Shown: piece after piece, positions 1 to 9,138 of the stretch
Layout: every line of letters starts with the position of its first letter
Position numbering within the stretch: the first letter of the stretch is position 1
Origin: Cupriavidus basilensis OR16
Lineage (GTDB): Bacteria; Pseudomonadota; Gammaproteobacteria; Burkholderiales; Burkholderiaceae
NCBI RefSeq assembly: GCF_000243095.1
Contig: NZ_AHJE01000126.1
Location: 29,466 to 93,465 of the forward strand
Direction of reading: 5' to 3'
Length of the DNA: 64,000 bases
Notes under the pieces: model-generated
What the model was told of the DNA's origin: nothing
Databases searched by the model: none
What the model saw: the letters and a program-made list of their open reading frames with translations, nothing else
Position numbers and translations under genes: made by a program

Positions 1-436
1 CCGAGTTGCCTTCGCGCAGCACCGGGTTCACGGCGCTACCCAGGCACTTGGAATAGCGTTGGCGGATGGCCTTTTCGGCATCGGTCTTCGGGTCTTCCGG
101 GAAATCCGGGACCTTGTAGCCCTTGGACTGCAGTTCCTTGATCGCGCTGACCAGCTGGTGCACGGAGGCGCTGATATTGGGCAGCTTGATGATATTGGTG
201 TCCGGCAGCAGGGTCAGTCGGCCCAGCTCGGCCAGGTTGTCGGGCACGCGTTGTGCCTCGGTCAGGAATTCGGGGAATTCGCCCAGGATACGACCCGCCA
301 CCGAGATGTCGCTGGTCGTCACGTTGATGCCGGCCGGGGCGGTGAAGGTGCGGATGATGGGCAGGAAGGCACTGGTCGCCAGCAGCGGAGCTTCGTCGGT
401 CAGCGTGTAAATGATGGTGGGTTGCTGGTTACTCAT
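1..436 (-). CDS. icd: Monomeric NADP-dependent isocitrate dehydrogenase, N-terminal part (runs off the window)
   Basis: The frame runs leftwards out of the window, so only about 145 N-terminal residues are visible. It begins MSNQQPTIIYTLTDEAP, followed by a segment with ITTSDIS-like and ADNLAELGRLTLLPDTNIIKLPNISAS-like stretches that are typical of the roughly 740-residue monomeric isocitrate dehydrogenases and unlike the dimeric type. The enzyme oxidises isocitrate to 2-oxoglutarate with NADP in the cytoplasmic TCA cycle. The start is the ATG at 434-436, with a weak GAGATAAG Shine-Dalgarno sequence upstream. The family is clear; nothing can be said about the catalytic C-terminal part. Confidence 0.9.
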   Translation of the reverse strand, partial: MSNQQPTIIYTLTDEAPLLATSAFLPIIRTFTAPAGINVTTSDISVAGRILGEFPEFLTEAQRVPDNLAELGRLTLLPDTNIIKLPNISASVHQLVSAIKELQSKGYKVPDFPEDPKTDAEKAIRQRYSKCLGSAVNPVLREGNS

Positions 437-501
437 TGCTTATCTCAGGATCAAGAAATAGGTTGGAGAACGCCACCGGCTGGGTCACAGCCCGGCAGGA
501 A

Positions 502-524
502 TGCCCGAATTTTGCCTGAATTTT
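502..524. repeat. Two direct copies of TGCCYGAATTTT upstream of icd
   Basis: TGCCCGAATTTT and TGCCTGAATTTT lie 11 bp apart, about 70-90 bp upstream of the icd start. The one-turn spacing in the icd leader could suit a tandem regulator site, but no known motif was matched. The rest of 437-704 shows no gene. Confidence 0.35.
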
Positions 525-704
525 CTCCAGGGGGGTCTGAACCACACGGGGTTTTTGCTTCGCAATCGCAAAATGCAAGTTTTGCGCGGCCGCAAGGCTT
601 GCGGTGCGCGAAGCGTGAAGGAGGGGCCTATGCTGCGCCCATCTAGCCGGCCAACGGGCCTAATTGTGCCTAAAACCAGATAATCGGCGCAAAACAGGGC
701 CGCG

Positions 705-923
705 TTAGTCCCAAAGGCAGCGGAAGGCGGCAGCCGCGATCACAGGTACGGTGAGCACCAGCGGAATCGCAAAATACGGTACCTCGATATCTACGAGCCA
801 CTTGTAGACAAGCCAGGCAATGCCAGCCGCGAGCGTAACCAGGCCTACGAGCGCCGCGAGAACGTTCAGTACCGTGTCGGACGGGCGCCTGCGCGTCCGT
901 TCCTTGGTGGAAAGCGCTTTCAT
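705..923 (-). CDS. Small two-helix membrane protein, unknown function
   Basis: Seventy-two residues starting MKALSTKERTRRRPSD: a basic N-terminus, then two hydrophobic segments of about 20 residues (roughly 18-40 and 47-66) separated by a short acidic turn (DIEVPY). This suggests a double-spanning inner-membrane protein with the basic N-terminus in the cytoplasm. An upstream in-frame ATG at 953 would add ten residues but gives a less plausible N-terminus. No family is recognised. It stands alone between icd and the DUF2760 gene. Confidence 0.5.
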   Translation of the reverse strand: MKALSTKERTRRRPSDTVLNVLAALVGLVTLAAGIAWLVYKWLVDIEVPYFAIPLVLTVPVIAAAAFRCLWD

Positions 924-1225
924 CCCAACTCCAATGCAGATCGCCACGGGCATTTGCTCTATTAAAGGCTACTCCGGCGCCCTGCGTAAGGGCAAGTATT
1001 GGCGCTTTGCGGGCCGCATTGGCCGAAACATGAGCGCCTTAGGGCAAAATACCGCCTTGAGCGGCCCGACCGGGCCCAAAGAACAAGATGCTGACGCGGC
1101 GAGCCCATACCTCCGCGCGCCCCGCCGTTGCGTTACGGCAAGCGCGTGCGCTGCGGCAAGCCAGGCCTTGTACAGCATCGCAAGGGGACAGCTCGTCCTT
1201 CAACAGAGCACATCTGGAGCCATCG

Positions 1226-1816
1226 ATGACCGACTCGAACATGTCTTTCCTCGGCAGGATTTCTCTTGCCGTGGGCACGTTTTTCAACATCCTGGGCGAC
1301 CGCGAGCTCGCCGCCGGCGTGCGGCGTCTGCGCGATGGCAACCTCCCTGTGGCTGCGCCGGTCGCGGCACCCGTCGCCGCCCCCGTGGCGGCACCTGCCC
1401 CGCAGGCAGCGCCCGCGCCGCGCGAACTCAAGCAGGCGAGCCCTGAGGCGGCACTCCAGCTGCTGGGCCTGCTCCAGCGCGACGCGCGCTTTGTCGACTT
1501 TGTCGAGGAAGACATCGCCGGCTACTCCGACGCGCAGATCGGTGCCGCCGCCCGGCTGGTGCATGACGGCTGCCGCGCCGTGCTGCGCGAGCACTTCACC
1601 ATCCGGCCCGTGCGCGAGGAAGCCGAGGGCAGCCGCGTGACGGTGCCCGACGGGTTCGATGCCACCGCCATCCGGCTGACCGGCAACGTGGTCGGCAGCG
1701 CGCCGTTCAACGGCAACATCAGCCACCGTGGCTGGCGCGCCGCCGAAGTCCGCCTGCCCCGGCTGGCGGAGCGCCATGACGCCACCGTGATCGCTCCGGC
1801 CGAGGTCGAGCTATGA
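1226..1816 (+). CDS. DUF2760 domain protein, first gene of an Hsp70-like cluster
   Basis: 196 residues. A short N-terminal segment (MSFLGRISLAVGTFFNILGDRELA) is followed by an Ala-Pro linker with four VAAP repeats (residues about 39-65) and then a compact domain ending in the DUF2760 signature region: FDATAIRLTGNVVGSAPFNG, SHRGWRAAEVRLP. The start at 1226 is chosen because GGAG lies 7 bp upstream and the longer frame has an unlikely arginine-rich extension. The stop overlaps the ATG of the next gene (ATGA at 1813-1816), so the two are translationally coupled. DUF2760 genes are known to sit before Hsp70-like genes in proteobacteria; a role as partner or adaptor of these chaperones is inferred. 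Confidence 0.85.
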   Translation: MTDSNMSFLGRISLAVGTFFNILGDRELAAGVRRLRDGNLPVAAPVAAPVAAPVAAPAPQAAPAPRELKQASPEAALQLLGLLQRDARFVDFVEEDIAGYSDAQIGAAARLVHDGCRAVLREHFTIRPVREEAEGSRVTVPDGFDATAIRLTGNVVGSAPFNGNISHRGWRAAEVRLPRLAERHDATVIAPAEVEL

Positions 1817-3608
1817 ACGGCCCGCGCTACGCGATCGGCATCGACCTGGGCACGACGCACTGCGCCCTCTCCTATGTCGACCTCACCGCCAGTGACGGCG
1901 AAAAGACCACCCCGCCCTGCTGCCCTCGTTCCTCTACCTGCCGCATCCGAGCGAGCTGGCCCCGGGCGACCTGGCCTTGCCATGGAACGCCGCGCGGGAC
2001 TTCGCCGTGGGCGAGCTGGCGCGCAGCCGCGGCGCGGCCACGCCGATCCGGCTGGTATCGAGCGCGAAGAGCTGGCTGTGCCACCCCGGGGTAGACCGCC
2101 GTGCGGCGATCCTGCCGAACGATGCGCCGGCCGAAGTGCCGCGCGTGTCGCCGCTAGATACATCCGTACGCTATCTCTCGCATCTGCGCGAAGCGTGGGA
2201 CCACGCACATCCCGAGGCCCCGTTCGGCGAGCAGGAAATCACCGTCACCATTCCCGCCTCGTTCGATCCGGCGGCACGGGAATTGACCGCAGAAGCCGCC
2301 GAAACCGCGGGCTATGCGCACATGACCCTGCTGGAAGAGCCCCAGGCGGCGCTCTATAGCTGGATCCAGAAGAGCGGCGGCCAGTGGCGCAAGCAGGTCA
2401 AGGTGGGCGACATCATCCTGGTGGTCGACGTGGGCGGCGGCACCACCGATCTCTCGCTGATCGCCGTGATCGAGCGCGAGGGCAACCTGGAACTGCACCG
2501 CGTCGCCGTGGGCGAACACATCCTGCTCGGCGGGGACAACATGGATCTGGCGCTGGCCCACGTGGTGGCGCGCAAGCTCGCGGCCCAGGGCACGCAGGCC
2601 GATCCGTGGCAGCTGCGCGCGCTCACCTATGCCTGCCGCAGCGCCAAGGAAACACTGCTCAGCGACCCCACCACGGACGCGGTGCCGCTGGTCGTGCCGA
2701 GCCGCGGCTCCAAGCTGATCGGCGGCTCGATCCGCACCGAACTGACCCGTGCGGAGCTCACCCAGATCATCCTGGACGGCTTTTTTCCGCAGGTGGAGGG
2801 CACAGCTCGCCCGCTGAACCGGGCCCGTGGCGGGCTGACGCAACTCGGCCTGCCGTACGCGCAGGACCCGGCCATCACGCGGCACCTGGCAGCATTCCTG
2901 GGCCGCCAGGTGGCGGCGCTCGCCGAGATCGAAGGCCTCGGCGGCACGCCCGCGCCAGGCGCCACCTTCCTGCATCCCACGGCCGTGCTGTTCAACGGCG
3001 GCGTGTTCAAGTCCGCCCTGCTGGTCGAGCGCATCCTGCTCACGCTCAACGGCTGGCTCGCCGCGGAAGGCGCAGCCCCCGCGCGGCTGCTCGAAGGCGC
3101 CGACCTGGACCTGGCCGTCGCACGCGGCGCCGCGTATTACGGCTATGTGCGGCGCGGCCAAGGCGTGCGCATTCGCGGGGGCACCGCGCGTGCCTACTAC
3201 ATCGCCGTGGAATCGGCAATGCCCGCCATCCCCGGCTTCGAACCGCCCGTACAAGCACTGTGCGTGGCGCCCTTCGGCATGGAAGAAGGCACCGATGCCG
3301 CGCTGCCGGAACAGGAATTCGGGCTGGTGGTCGGCGAGCCCGTGCACTTCCGTTTCTTTGGCTCGTCGGTGCGACGCCAGGACCAGGTTGGCACCCTGCT
3401 CGACTTCTGGGCACCCGAGGACCTGCAGGAGCTGGATGAAATCCAGGCCACGTTGCCCACCGAAGGACGCACGCCGGGCGAAGTCGTCCCGGTGAAGCTG
3501 CACGCCCGCGTTACCGAGGCCGGCACGCTCGAGCTGGAAGCCGTGCCGCGTGGCACCGGCGAGCGCTGGAAAGTCGAATTCGATGTGCGCGGCAACGCCA
3601 ATGCCTGA
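1813..3608 (+). pseudogene. Hsp70-like ATPase, frameshifted near residue 30
   Basis: The N-terminus (MNGPRYAIGIDLGTTHCALS) carries the phosphate-1 loop of the Hsp70/actin ATPase fold. The frame breaks near 1895-1912 and resumes two frames away at LLPSFLYLPHPSEL. Family members normally have a further 15-20 residues between these points, so a short stretch is missing as well. The rest is well preserved: LVSSAKSWLCH, VTIPASFDPAARELT, the phosphate-2 motif DVGGGTTDLS, LGGDNMDLALAH and the adenosine motif LFNGGVFKS, followed by a short substrate-binding-like tail. It lacks the canonical DnaK C-terminus and lid. Coupled to DUF2760 upstream; the next Hsp70 starts 9 bp after the stop. Functional if the lesion is an assembly error. 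Confidence 0.85.
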
Positions 3609-3617
3609 GTGCACTGC

Positions 3618-6232
3618 ATGAAGCGCTATAGCGTTGGCATTGACCTGGGCACGAGCAACACGGTCGTCGCCTATGGCGAGGCAGGATCAGAGGACATCCG
3701 CGTCTTCGACATCGATCAACTGGTGAGCCTGGGCGAGGTTGCCGCGCGCCCGCTGCTGCCGTCCGTGCGGTACCACGCGGCGCCGGGGGAGCTCAACGCG
3801 GACGACCTGCAGTTGCCGTGGCAGGCAGCCGGGGACGCCGGCGGTGCGGATGCCAGCGCTGCGGGCCAGGTCGTCGTGGGCCGCCTCGCGCGCTCGCTGG
3901 GCGCGCAGGTGCCCGGCAGGCTGGTGGCCAGCGCCAAGAGCTGGCTGTCGCATGCATCGGTCGACCGCGTCGCGCCGATCCTGCCCTGGGGCGCCGCCGA
4001 CGAGATCGGCAAAGTCTCGCCGGTCACCGCCAGCGCCAGCTACCTGGCACATGTGCGCGCGGCATGGAACCACCGTTTTCCGGATGCCCGGCTCGAAGAC
4101 CAGGACGTGGTGCTCACCGTGCCCGCCTCGTTCGATGAAGGCGCCCGCGCCCTCACGCTGGAGGCCGCGCGCATGGCGAGGCTGCCCGCGCTGCGCCTGC
4201 TGGAAGAGCCCCAGGCGGCGTTCTACGACTGGGTGTTCCATCATCGCGAAACGCTCGCGGCCGACCTGGCGCAAACGCGGCTGGTGCTGATCTGCGATGT
4301 GGGCGGCGGCACCACCGACCTGACCCTTATCAAGGTGGAGGTACAGGACGGCCAGCCGCAACTGACCCGGATTGGGGTTGGCAACCACCTGATGCTTGGC
4401 GGCGACAACATGGACCTCGCCCTGGCGCACCTGGTCGAGTCGCGCATCGCCACGGCGCATTCGCGCCTGTCTGCGGGCAGCCTGTCCCAGCTCGTCGAGC
4501 GTTGCCGCGCCGCCAAGGAGCAACTGCTCAGCGCGCAGGCGCCGGACTCGGTCGCGATCACGCTGCTCGGCGGCGGCTCCCGGCTGATCGGCGGGGCGCG
4601 TTCCGTCGAAGTGACCCGGCCGGAGATCGAGCAGATCATCGTGGAAGGGTTTTTCCCCGCGGTTTCGAGCGGCGAGAAACCCGGGCGCTCACGCGGCGGC
4701 ATCGTCGAGTTCGGCCTGCCCTATGCGGCCGACCCGGCGATCACCCGGCATATTGCGGCGTTCCTGGACCAGCATGCCGCCCAGTCACGCATGGCGCTCG
4801 CAAAGGACACCCCTGAGGCGCCGGACGGCGCGCCGCCGATGCCAGACACCCTGCTGCTCAACGGCGGCGTGTTCCGCGCCGGGGCGCTGACGGCGCGTTT
4901 GTCGAGCACGCTTGGCGGCTGGCGCCAGGCGCCCTTGCACGTGCTGCACAACGACAACCCCGACGTGGCGGTCGCGCGTGGCGCGGTAGCGTTCGCGCTC
5001 GCCCGCGCCGGGCATGCGCCGCGCATCGGCGGGGGCGGCCGGGCGAGCTGGCCGACCTTGCCAGCGGCGATTTTGTCCGTCTGCCGCCAATCGCCACCGT
5101 CGTGCAACCGCGCGGCGCCGGCGACGCGCGGGAGACGCTGGTGCAACTCACCACGTCGCTCACCGAAGTCGGCACGCTGGAAGTGCACTGTAGCGAGATC
5201 GCCGATCCTTCGCAGCGCTGGCTGCTCGAATTCCAGCTGCGCGCGCAGGCTCCCGCAGCCGACACCGCCACGCACGCGCCGCATCCCTGCCTGCCACAAG
5301 CCGTCGAGTGCATCGACCGCACCTTTGGCGCCCGCTCGCAAGACGTTGGCCCCAAGGAAGTCAAGCGGCTGCGCGCGCAGCTTGAGCAGCTCCTGGGCGC
5401 ACGCGACCAATGGGACAGCGCGTTGCTGCGCGCCCTGTTCGGCACGCTGTGGGAACGCGCGCGCCGCCGCCGCCGCACGGCGGATCATGAACGCCTCTGG
5501 CTCAACCTCGCCGGCTATTGCATGCGGCCGGGGTTCGGCTACCCGCTCGACGAATGGCGCGCCGGGCAACTCTGGACGCTGTTCGAGCAAGGGATCCAGT
5601 ACGTCAACGAAAGCCAGATCTGGTCGGAGTGGTGGACACTGTGGCGGCGCACCGCGGGCGGCCTGGACGCAGGCGCGCAGTTGCGCTTGCTGGACGATAT
5701 CGCCTTCTACCTGCAGCCCCCGGGCACGGCGCGCTACAAGCGCCCCGCCGGCCCCGCCAAGGCGGGCTACGCCGACATGGTGCGGCTCGCAGGATCGCTG
5801 GAACGCGTGCCGGTCGAGCGCAAGATCGAAGTCGCCGAGTGGCTGCTGGCCCGGCTCAAGAAGCCCTCTGAACACCATCAAAGCTGGTGGGCCGTGGGCC
5901 GCATCGGCGCGCGCCGGCCGTTCTATGGCAGCGCGCACAGCGTCGTGCCGCCAGAGGTTGGCGCACGATGGCTGGAGGCGATTCTTGCGCTCGACTGGAA
6001 GAAGGTCGAGCCGGGTGCGTTCGCCGCCGTCCAGATCGCCCGCATGACAGGGGACCGGTCACGGGACCTGCCGCTGGAGATCCGCGCGCGCGTGGTCAGC
6101 CGGCTCGAGGCCGCCAACGCGCCACGCAGCTGGATCGATATGGTGCGCGAAACGGTGGAACTCGATGAGGCGGATGAAGGCCGGGTCTTTGGCGAATCGC
6201 TGCCGGCGGGGTTGACGCTGATCATGGGGTAA
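3618..6232 (+). pseudogene. Hsp70-like ATPase with DUF3731 tail, deletion and frameshift near 5035
   Basis: The start is ATG 3618 (MKRYSVGIDLGTSNTVVAYG). The Hsp70 ATPase motifs are all present: SAKSWLSH, VPASFDEGARALTLEA, CDVGGGTTDLTL, LGGDNMDLALAH and LLNGGVFRAG. After ARAGHAPRIGGG the frame is lost, and coding resumes in another frame at PGELADLASGDFVRLPP. Relative to the family about 50 residues of the substrate-binding part appear to be missing. Downstream lies a roughly 300-residue DUF3731 domain (from about ECIDRTFGARS to the end), rich in Trp and Arg, including SEWWTLWRR and HHQSWWAVGRIGARRPFYGS. Known family: uncharacterised Hsp70-DUF3731 proteins. No DnaJ or GrpE gene is nearby. Confidence 0.85.
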
Positions 6233-6286
6233 TCGCAGTCATCGTCATCGCCGTCGCCATCGTCGCGATGCGCTTGCCGCAATGCC

Positions 6287-6991
6287 CTAGCCGACCTCCG
6301 CGAATCTTCGCAGCGACTCAATATCCAGGATCTCGATGGACCCGCGCGTGCGCTGCACCAGCCCCTGCGCCTCGAAATCCTTGAGTATCTGGTTGACCGT
6401 TTGCCGGGAGATCGACAACATCAAGCCGAGTTGCTCTTGCTGCACGTTGATCACCCGCTTGCTCAGGCCATGGCGCTCGCCGTAACCGCCGGCGATGGCC
6501 AGCAGGCGGCGCGCCAGCCTGACCGGCACAGGCATCAGCACGGACGATTCAATCGCTTCGAATGCCAGCCGGAGCTTTTGCGCCATCAGCAAGCCAACCG
6601 CCTTCCAGTGCGCCGGGTTCTCCTCCAGGAACCGCACCGCATCCTGCTGGCCGATATGGAGCAGCACCACATCGGTCTCGATCCAGGCATCGTGGGCCCG
6701 TGGCAAGGCATCGAACAGGGCGACCTCGCCGAACCATTGCGGCGTTTCCGCGAAAGCCAGCAATGCCTCCTTGCCATCCGCGGAGGAACTGGTCATCCGG
6801 ATGGCGCCCGCCACCACGAAGTAGAGGCCGTCCGCCGGGTCTCCATGCGTGAAAAGGCGCTGGCCCGCAGCCAGTGTCCTGACCTTTGCGTGCGCCACGA
6901 TCCACCGTTGAAAGTCAGTGGCTAGACCGGCGAACCATGCGCTGGATTTCAGGGCGGCGAGACGATCTTCGGGGGTAGATGACTTTGACAC
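6287..6991 (-). CDS. Crp/Fnr-family transcriptional regulator
   Basis: 234 residues. The N-terminal cyclic-nucleotide-binding fold (residues about 20-140) has LAAGQRLFTHGDPADGLYFV and the WFGEVALFD turn. The C-terminal winged helix (about 150-225) carries the recognition region LGLMLSISRQTVNQILKDFEAQGLV. There are no cysteine ligands for an Fnr-type Fe-S cluster, and the nucleotide pocket does not show the full cAMP-binding set, so the ligand is unknown. It is transcribed towards the Hsp70 cluster and divergently from coq4; an ATGTC-N8-GACAT inverted repeat at 7010-7027 lies just before its start. Confidence 0.9.
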   Translation of the reverse strand: MSKSSTPEDRLAALKSSAWFAGLATDFQRWIVAHAKVRTLAAGQRLFTHGDPADGLYFVVAGAIRMTSSSADGKEALLAFAETPQWFGEVALFDALPRAHDAWIETDVVLLHIGQQDAVRFLEENPAHWKAVGLLMAQKLRLAFEAIESSVLMPVPVRLARRLLAIAGGYGERHGLSKRVINVQQEQLGLMLSISRQTVNQILKDFEAQGLVQRTRGSIEILDIESLRRFAEVG

Positions 6992-7009
6992 AGCGCCAAT
7001 CGTAGTCTT

Positions 7010-7027
7010 ATGTCAGGAAGGCGACAT
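7010..7027. promoter_or_regulatory. Inverted repeat ATGTC-N8-GACAT before the Crp/Fnr gene
   Basis: Five-base arms separated by eight bases, 19 bp upstream of the regulator's start and in the divergent promoter region shared with coq4. The arm spacing resembles Crp/Fnr-family sites, but the arms do not match TGTGA or TTGAT. Autoregulation is a guess. Confidence 0.3.
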
Positions 7028-7145
7028 TGTAGTCGGCCATTCCCTGCAAAGATCGCTCAATGCAATCAGGGCGCCTAGATGAAAACCCTGAAAGCACTGG
7101 CGGCTTCGCCATCCCGGCAACAACCCCGACAAGAGGAACGAGGCA

Positions 7146-7904
7146 ATGGACATAGCGACCTCCCCCGCTCTCTACAAGCGTGACTTTCCAGCCGCATTCC
7201 GTGCGATCCGCAAGTTGCTGGCCAACGGTGACGACACCACGCAGGTGTTTCTCATCATGCGCGCCCTCAATGGGCCGTCTGCGCCCAAGAACTACGCGCG
7301 GCTCCTGACGACCACGAGCGGACGGCGGCTGGCTTATCTTCGCGTCGAACTGACGGAGCGCTTCTCCGACCCGGCGTTCATCGCCAGCTTCGCGGCCGGC
7401 ACGCTCGGCGCGGCCTACCGCTCGTTCCTGGAGCAAACGGGCTACAGCGCCGCCGGACTTGCCACGATTTCAAACCTCAACAGCGAGCCGCTGGTCGAGG
7501 ATCCCTACGCCTGGTTCGGCAGGCGAACCCGTGACATCCACGACATCTGGCATGTGCTCACCGGCTACAAGGCTAACGAGAACATGGGCGAAGCGGCGCT
7601 GGTGGCGTTCAGCTACGCGCAGACCGGCGCCCTCGGCTGGGCATTCATCGCCGTTGCTACCGCCTTGCAGAGCCTGCGCAAGACCGGCAACACTGCGTAT
7701 TTCCGCGCCGTTGTCGAGGGCTATCGGCATGGACGCAAGGCGAAGTGGCTGATGGCCGAGGACTACGAGACGCTGCTGCATGAACCGCTCGAGGCAGCGC
7801 GCGCGCGGCTGGGCATTCTCGAGCCCGCGGTGTACCACGCGGCCAGCAAGGCCGCGCAATGCCAGCCGCAGGGCGCGGCTTCGCAATCGCTATCTTCCGA
7901 CTAA
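7146..7904 (+). CDS. Coq4-family ubiquinone biosynthesis protein
   Basis: 252 residues, all-helical in appearance. The Coq4 hallmark HDIWHVLTGY lies at residues 132-141; its His132, Asp133 and His136 are the metal-binding residues of the family. Coq4 proteins take part in ubiquinone synthesis, where they have been linked to processing of the C1 position of the quinone ring. The start has GAGGAACGAGGCA upstream. The C-terminal 30 residues (from AVYHAASKAAQC) are low-complexity and probably not part of the fold. It is alone in its transcription unit, divergent from the Crp/Fnr regulator. Confidence 0.85.
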   Translation: MDIATSPALYKRDFPAAFRAIRKLLANGDDTTQVFLIMRALNGPSAPKNYARLLTTTSGRRLAYLRVELTERFSDPAFIASFAAGTLGAAYRSFLEQTGYSAAGLATISNLNSEPLVEDPYAWFGRRTRDIHDIWHVLTGYKANENMGEAALVAFSYAQTGALGWAFIAVATALQSLRKTGNTAYFRAVVEGYRHGRKAKWLMAEDYETLLHEPLEAARARLGILEPAVYHAASKAAQCQPQGAASQSLSSD

Positions 7905-8067
7905 GTGCCGGGCGGACGCTGCCTGCGGGCCTATCGGGCGAATTTTGCATTTTGTCAGGGCGGTCCCACCCATCCACAAAAGTGGCATCCCGCATCCATC
8001 AATAATCGCTCGACAGGTTCAGCCCTGAGGGTTCATTGCCGTTGTCCATTGTTTTGATTGCGGGTGT

Positions 8068-8096
8068 TTGGCACGCGCGAGCGGGAATGCTATGCT
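8068..8096 (+). promoter_or_regulatory. Sigma-70 promoter of the HU-like gene
   Basis: TTGGCA (8068-8073) and TATGCT (8091-8096) are separated by 17 bp, each close to consensus. Transcription would start near 8103, giving a leader of about 55 nt before ATG 8158. Confidence 0.5.
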
Positions 8097-8157
8097 CCCA
8101 TGCGTTTGCTGCCGTCGGCAACAAACGTCATTCAACGAACACAAGACTCCATAATCC

Positions 8158-8604
8158 ATGGCTACCAAAGCAAATGCTGTCGTAAAGACCACCGCCAAGC
8201 CTGCCGCCAAGAAAGCGGCTCCGGCAAAGAAAGCGGCTCCGGCCAAAAAGGCGGCTCCGGCAACGAAGGCGGCTCCGGCAAAGAAAGTCGCAGCGGCCGC
8301 GCCGGCGGTGAAACCCCTGAAGGACACGTTCAACAAGTCCAGCCTGGTGGCCCACCTGGTGGCCCAGACGGAACTGGATGCCAAGACGGTCAAGACCGTG
8401 CTGGCGCATCTGGAAAACACCGTGCTGAGCGCGGTGCACAAGAAGGGCGCTGGCGAATTCACCCTGCCGGGCCTGCTCAAGGTCGTGGCCACCCAGGTTC
8501 CCGCCACCAAGAAGCGTTTCGGCAAGAACCCGTTCACCGGCGAAGACCAATGGTTCGCAGCCAAGCCGGCATTGGACTTCGCCGCCGCGGTACGGCTGAA
8601 GTAA
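8158..8604 (+). CDS. HU-family DNA-binding protein with Lys/Ala-rich N-terminal tail
   Basis: 148 residues. Residues 1-50 are a tail of repeated KKAAPA units, like the C-terminal domain of histone H1, encoded by near-identical 18-bp repeats. Residues about 55-148 form an HU/IHF-like domain: NKSSLVAHLVAQTELDAKTVKTVLAHLE, then the beta-arm region LLKVVATQVPATKKRFGKNPFTGE. Such tailed HU proteins are common in Burkholderiaceae and bind DNA as nucleoid proteins; the basic tail adds non-specific affinity. A good sigma-70 promoter lies at 8068-8096. The repeat count in the tail is likely to vary between strains. Confidence 0.9.
   Translation: MATKANAVVKTTAKPAAKKAAPAKKAAPAKKAAPATKAAPAKKVAAAAPAVKPLKDTFNKSSLVAHLVAQTELDAKTVKTVLAHLENTVLSAVHKKGAGEFTLPGLLKVVATQVPATKKRFGKNPFTGEDQWFAAKPALDFAAAVRLK
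8209..8290 (+). repeat. 18-bp coding repeats for KKAAPA units
   Basis: About four imperfect copies of an 18-bp unit (AAAGCGGCTCCGGCAAAG type) encode the basic tail of the HU-like protein. Because the unit is a multiple of three, slippage would alter tail length without breaking the frame. Confidence 0.75.
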
Positions 8605-8814
8605 TCCGTGCCGAACGCCGCCCCGTTGCTGATGGTGCTCCAGTGGTCCGGCAGTTGCAGGCCATAGTTGCGGAACTGGAAGAGCGGATCCACGATCTCG
8701 CTATCCCGGTTGGCAAGCGCGTCATAGCGCGGCGCCTGTGCCCCCGCGTTGCTGGCGAAGAGCCCCCGGCACCTGCAGTGCTATCGCCATCCGGAATAGT
8801 CGTCGCATTCCCAT
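8605..8814 (-). pseudogene. Remnant of a secreted protein gene, frameshifted and truncated
   Basis: A leftward frame starts at ATG 8814 behind a GGGGG ribosome site: MGMRRLFRMAIALQ, the beginning of a signal peptide. After a lesion near 8765 the coding sense continues in another frame as LFASNAGAQAPRYDALANRD, then EIVDPLFQFRNYGLQLPDHW, and ends against the HU stop. The AxA cleavage site and following mature sequence look genuine. The protein family is not recognised; an outer-membrane or periplasmic protein is the only inference. Confidence 0.45.
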
Positions 8815-9138
8815 TTCCCCCTTGTATTCCATGCACTTAGCGATCTGCGCCCAGGTCGCGGATCATCATGCTCTGCCGACAGAGCACCTGACCAGGTCGT
8901 ATAGAGATAGGGAATGCTGTGTGCTGCGTGTTTTTGTTTGCCGATATGAACGTTTTCAATAAAGGACACTGCCCGCCGGGGAACAGCCGATAAAGCTCAA
9001 GTCTTCATGCCGATTGTCGTTATCCACCATAGTCCGCACATGCGTTCGCGACAGAACGGCGCGGCTGACAATAGAGCGAATCCGTGTCCTCCGGACCCGC
9101 CTTTCGCCGCCGTATTATTTCCATTCAGGTAGAAGAAA
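8815..9138. other. Intergenic stretch before the chemotaxis receptor gene
   Basis: No convincing gene. A possible sigma-28 promoter for the receptor lies at 8991-9016. The surrounding sequence is noticeably richer in AT than the flanking genes. Confidence 0.5.
8991..9016 (+). promoter_or_regulatory. Possible sigma-28 (FliA) promoter of the chemotaxis receptor
   Basis: TAAAGCTC followed by ten bases and GCCGATTG, against the consensus TAAAGTTT-N11-GCCGATAA. The spacer is one base short and the last two bases differ. Position (about 120 bp before ATG 9139) and function of the gene support it. Confidence 0.4.

Noticed and set aside
2154..3614. Long leftward frame (486 codons) opposite the first Hsp70 gene
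   Set aside because: It lies antisense to a gene with clear Hsp70 motifs and has no recognisable domain; GC-rich antisense frames are common here.
4721..5938. Long leftward frame opposite the second Hsp70 gene
   Set aside because: Antisense to conserved Hsp70 and DUF3731 sequence; composition biased, with no domain.
8960..8993. Sigma-28 reading with TAAAG at 8960 and the perfect GCCGATAA at 8986
   Set aside because: The spacer is 18 bases instead of 11; the later TAAAG...GCCGATTG pair fits better.
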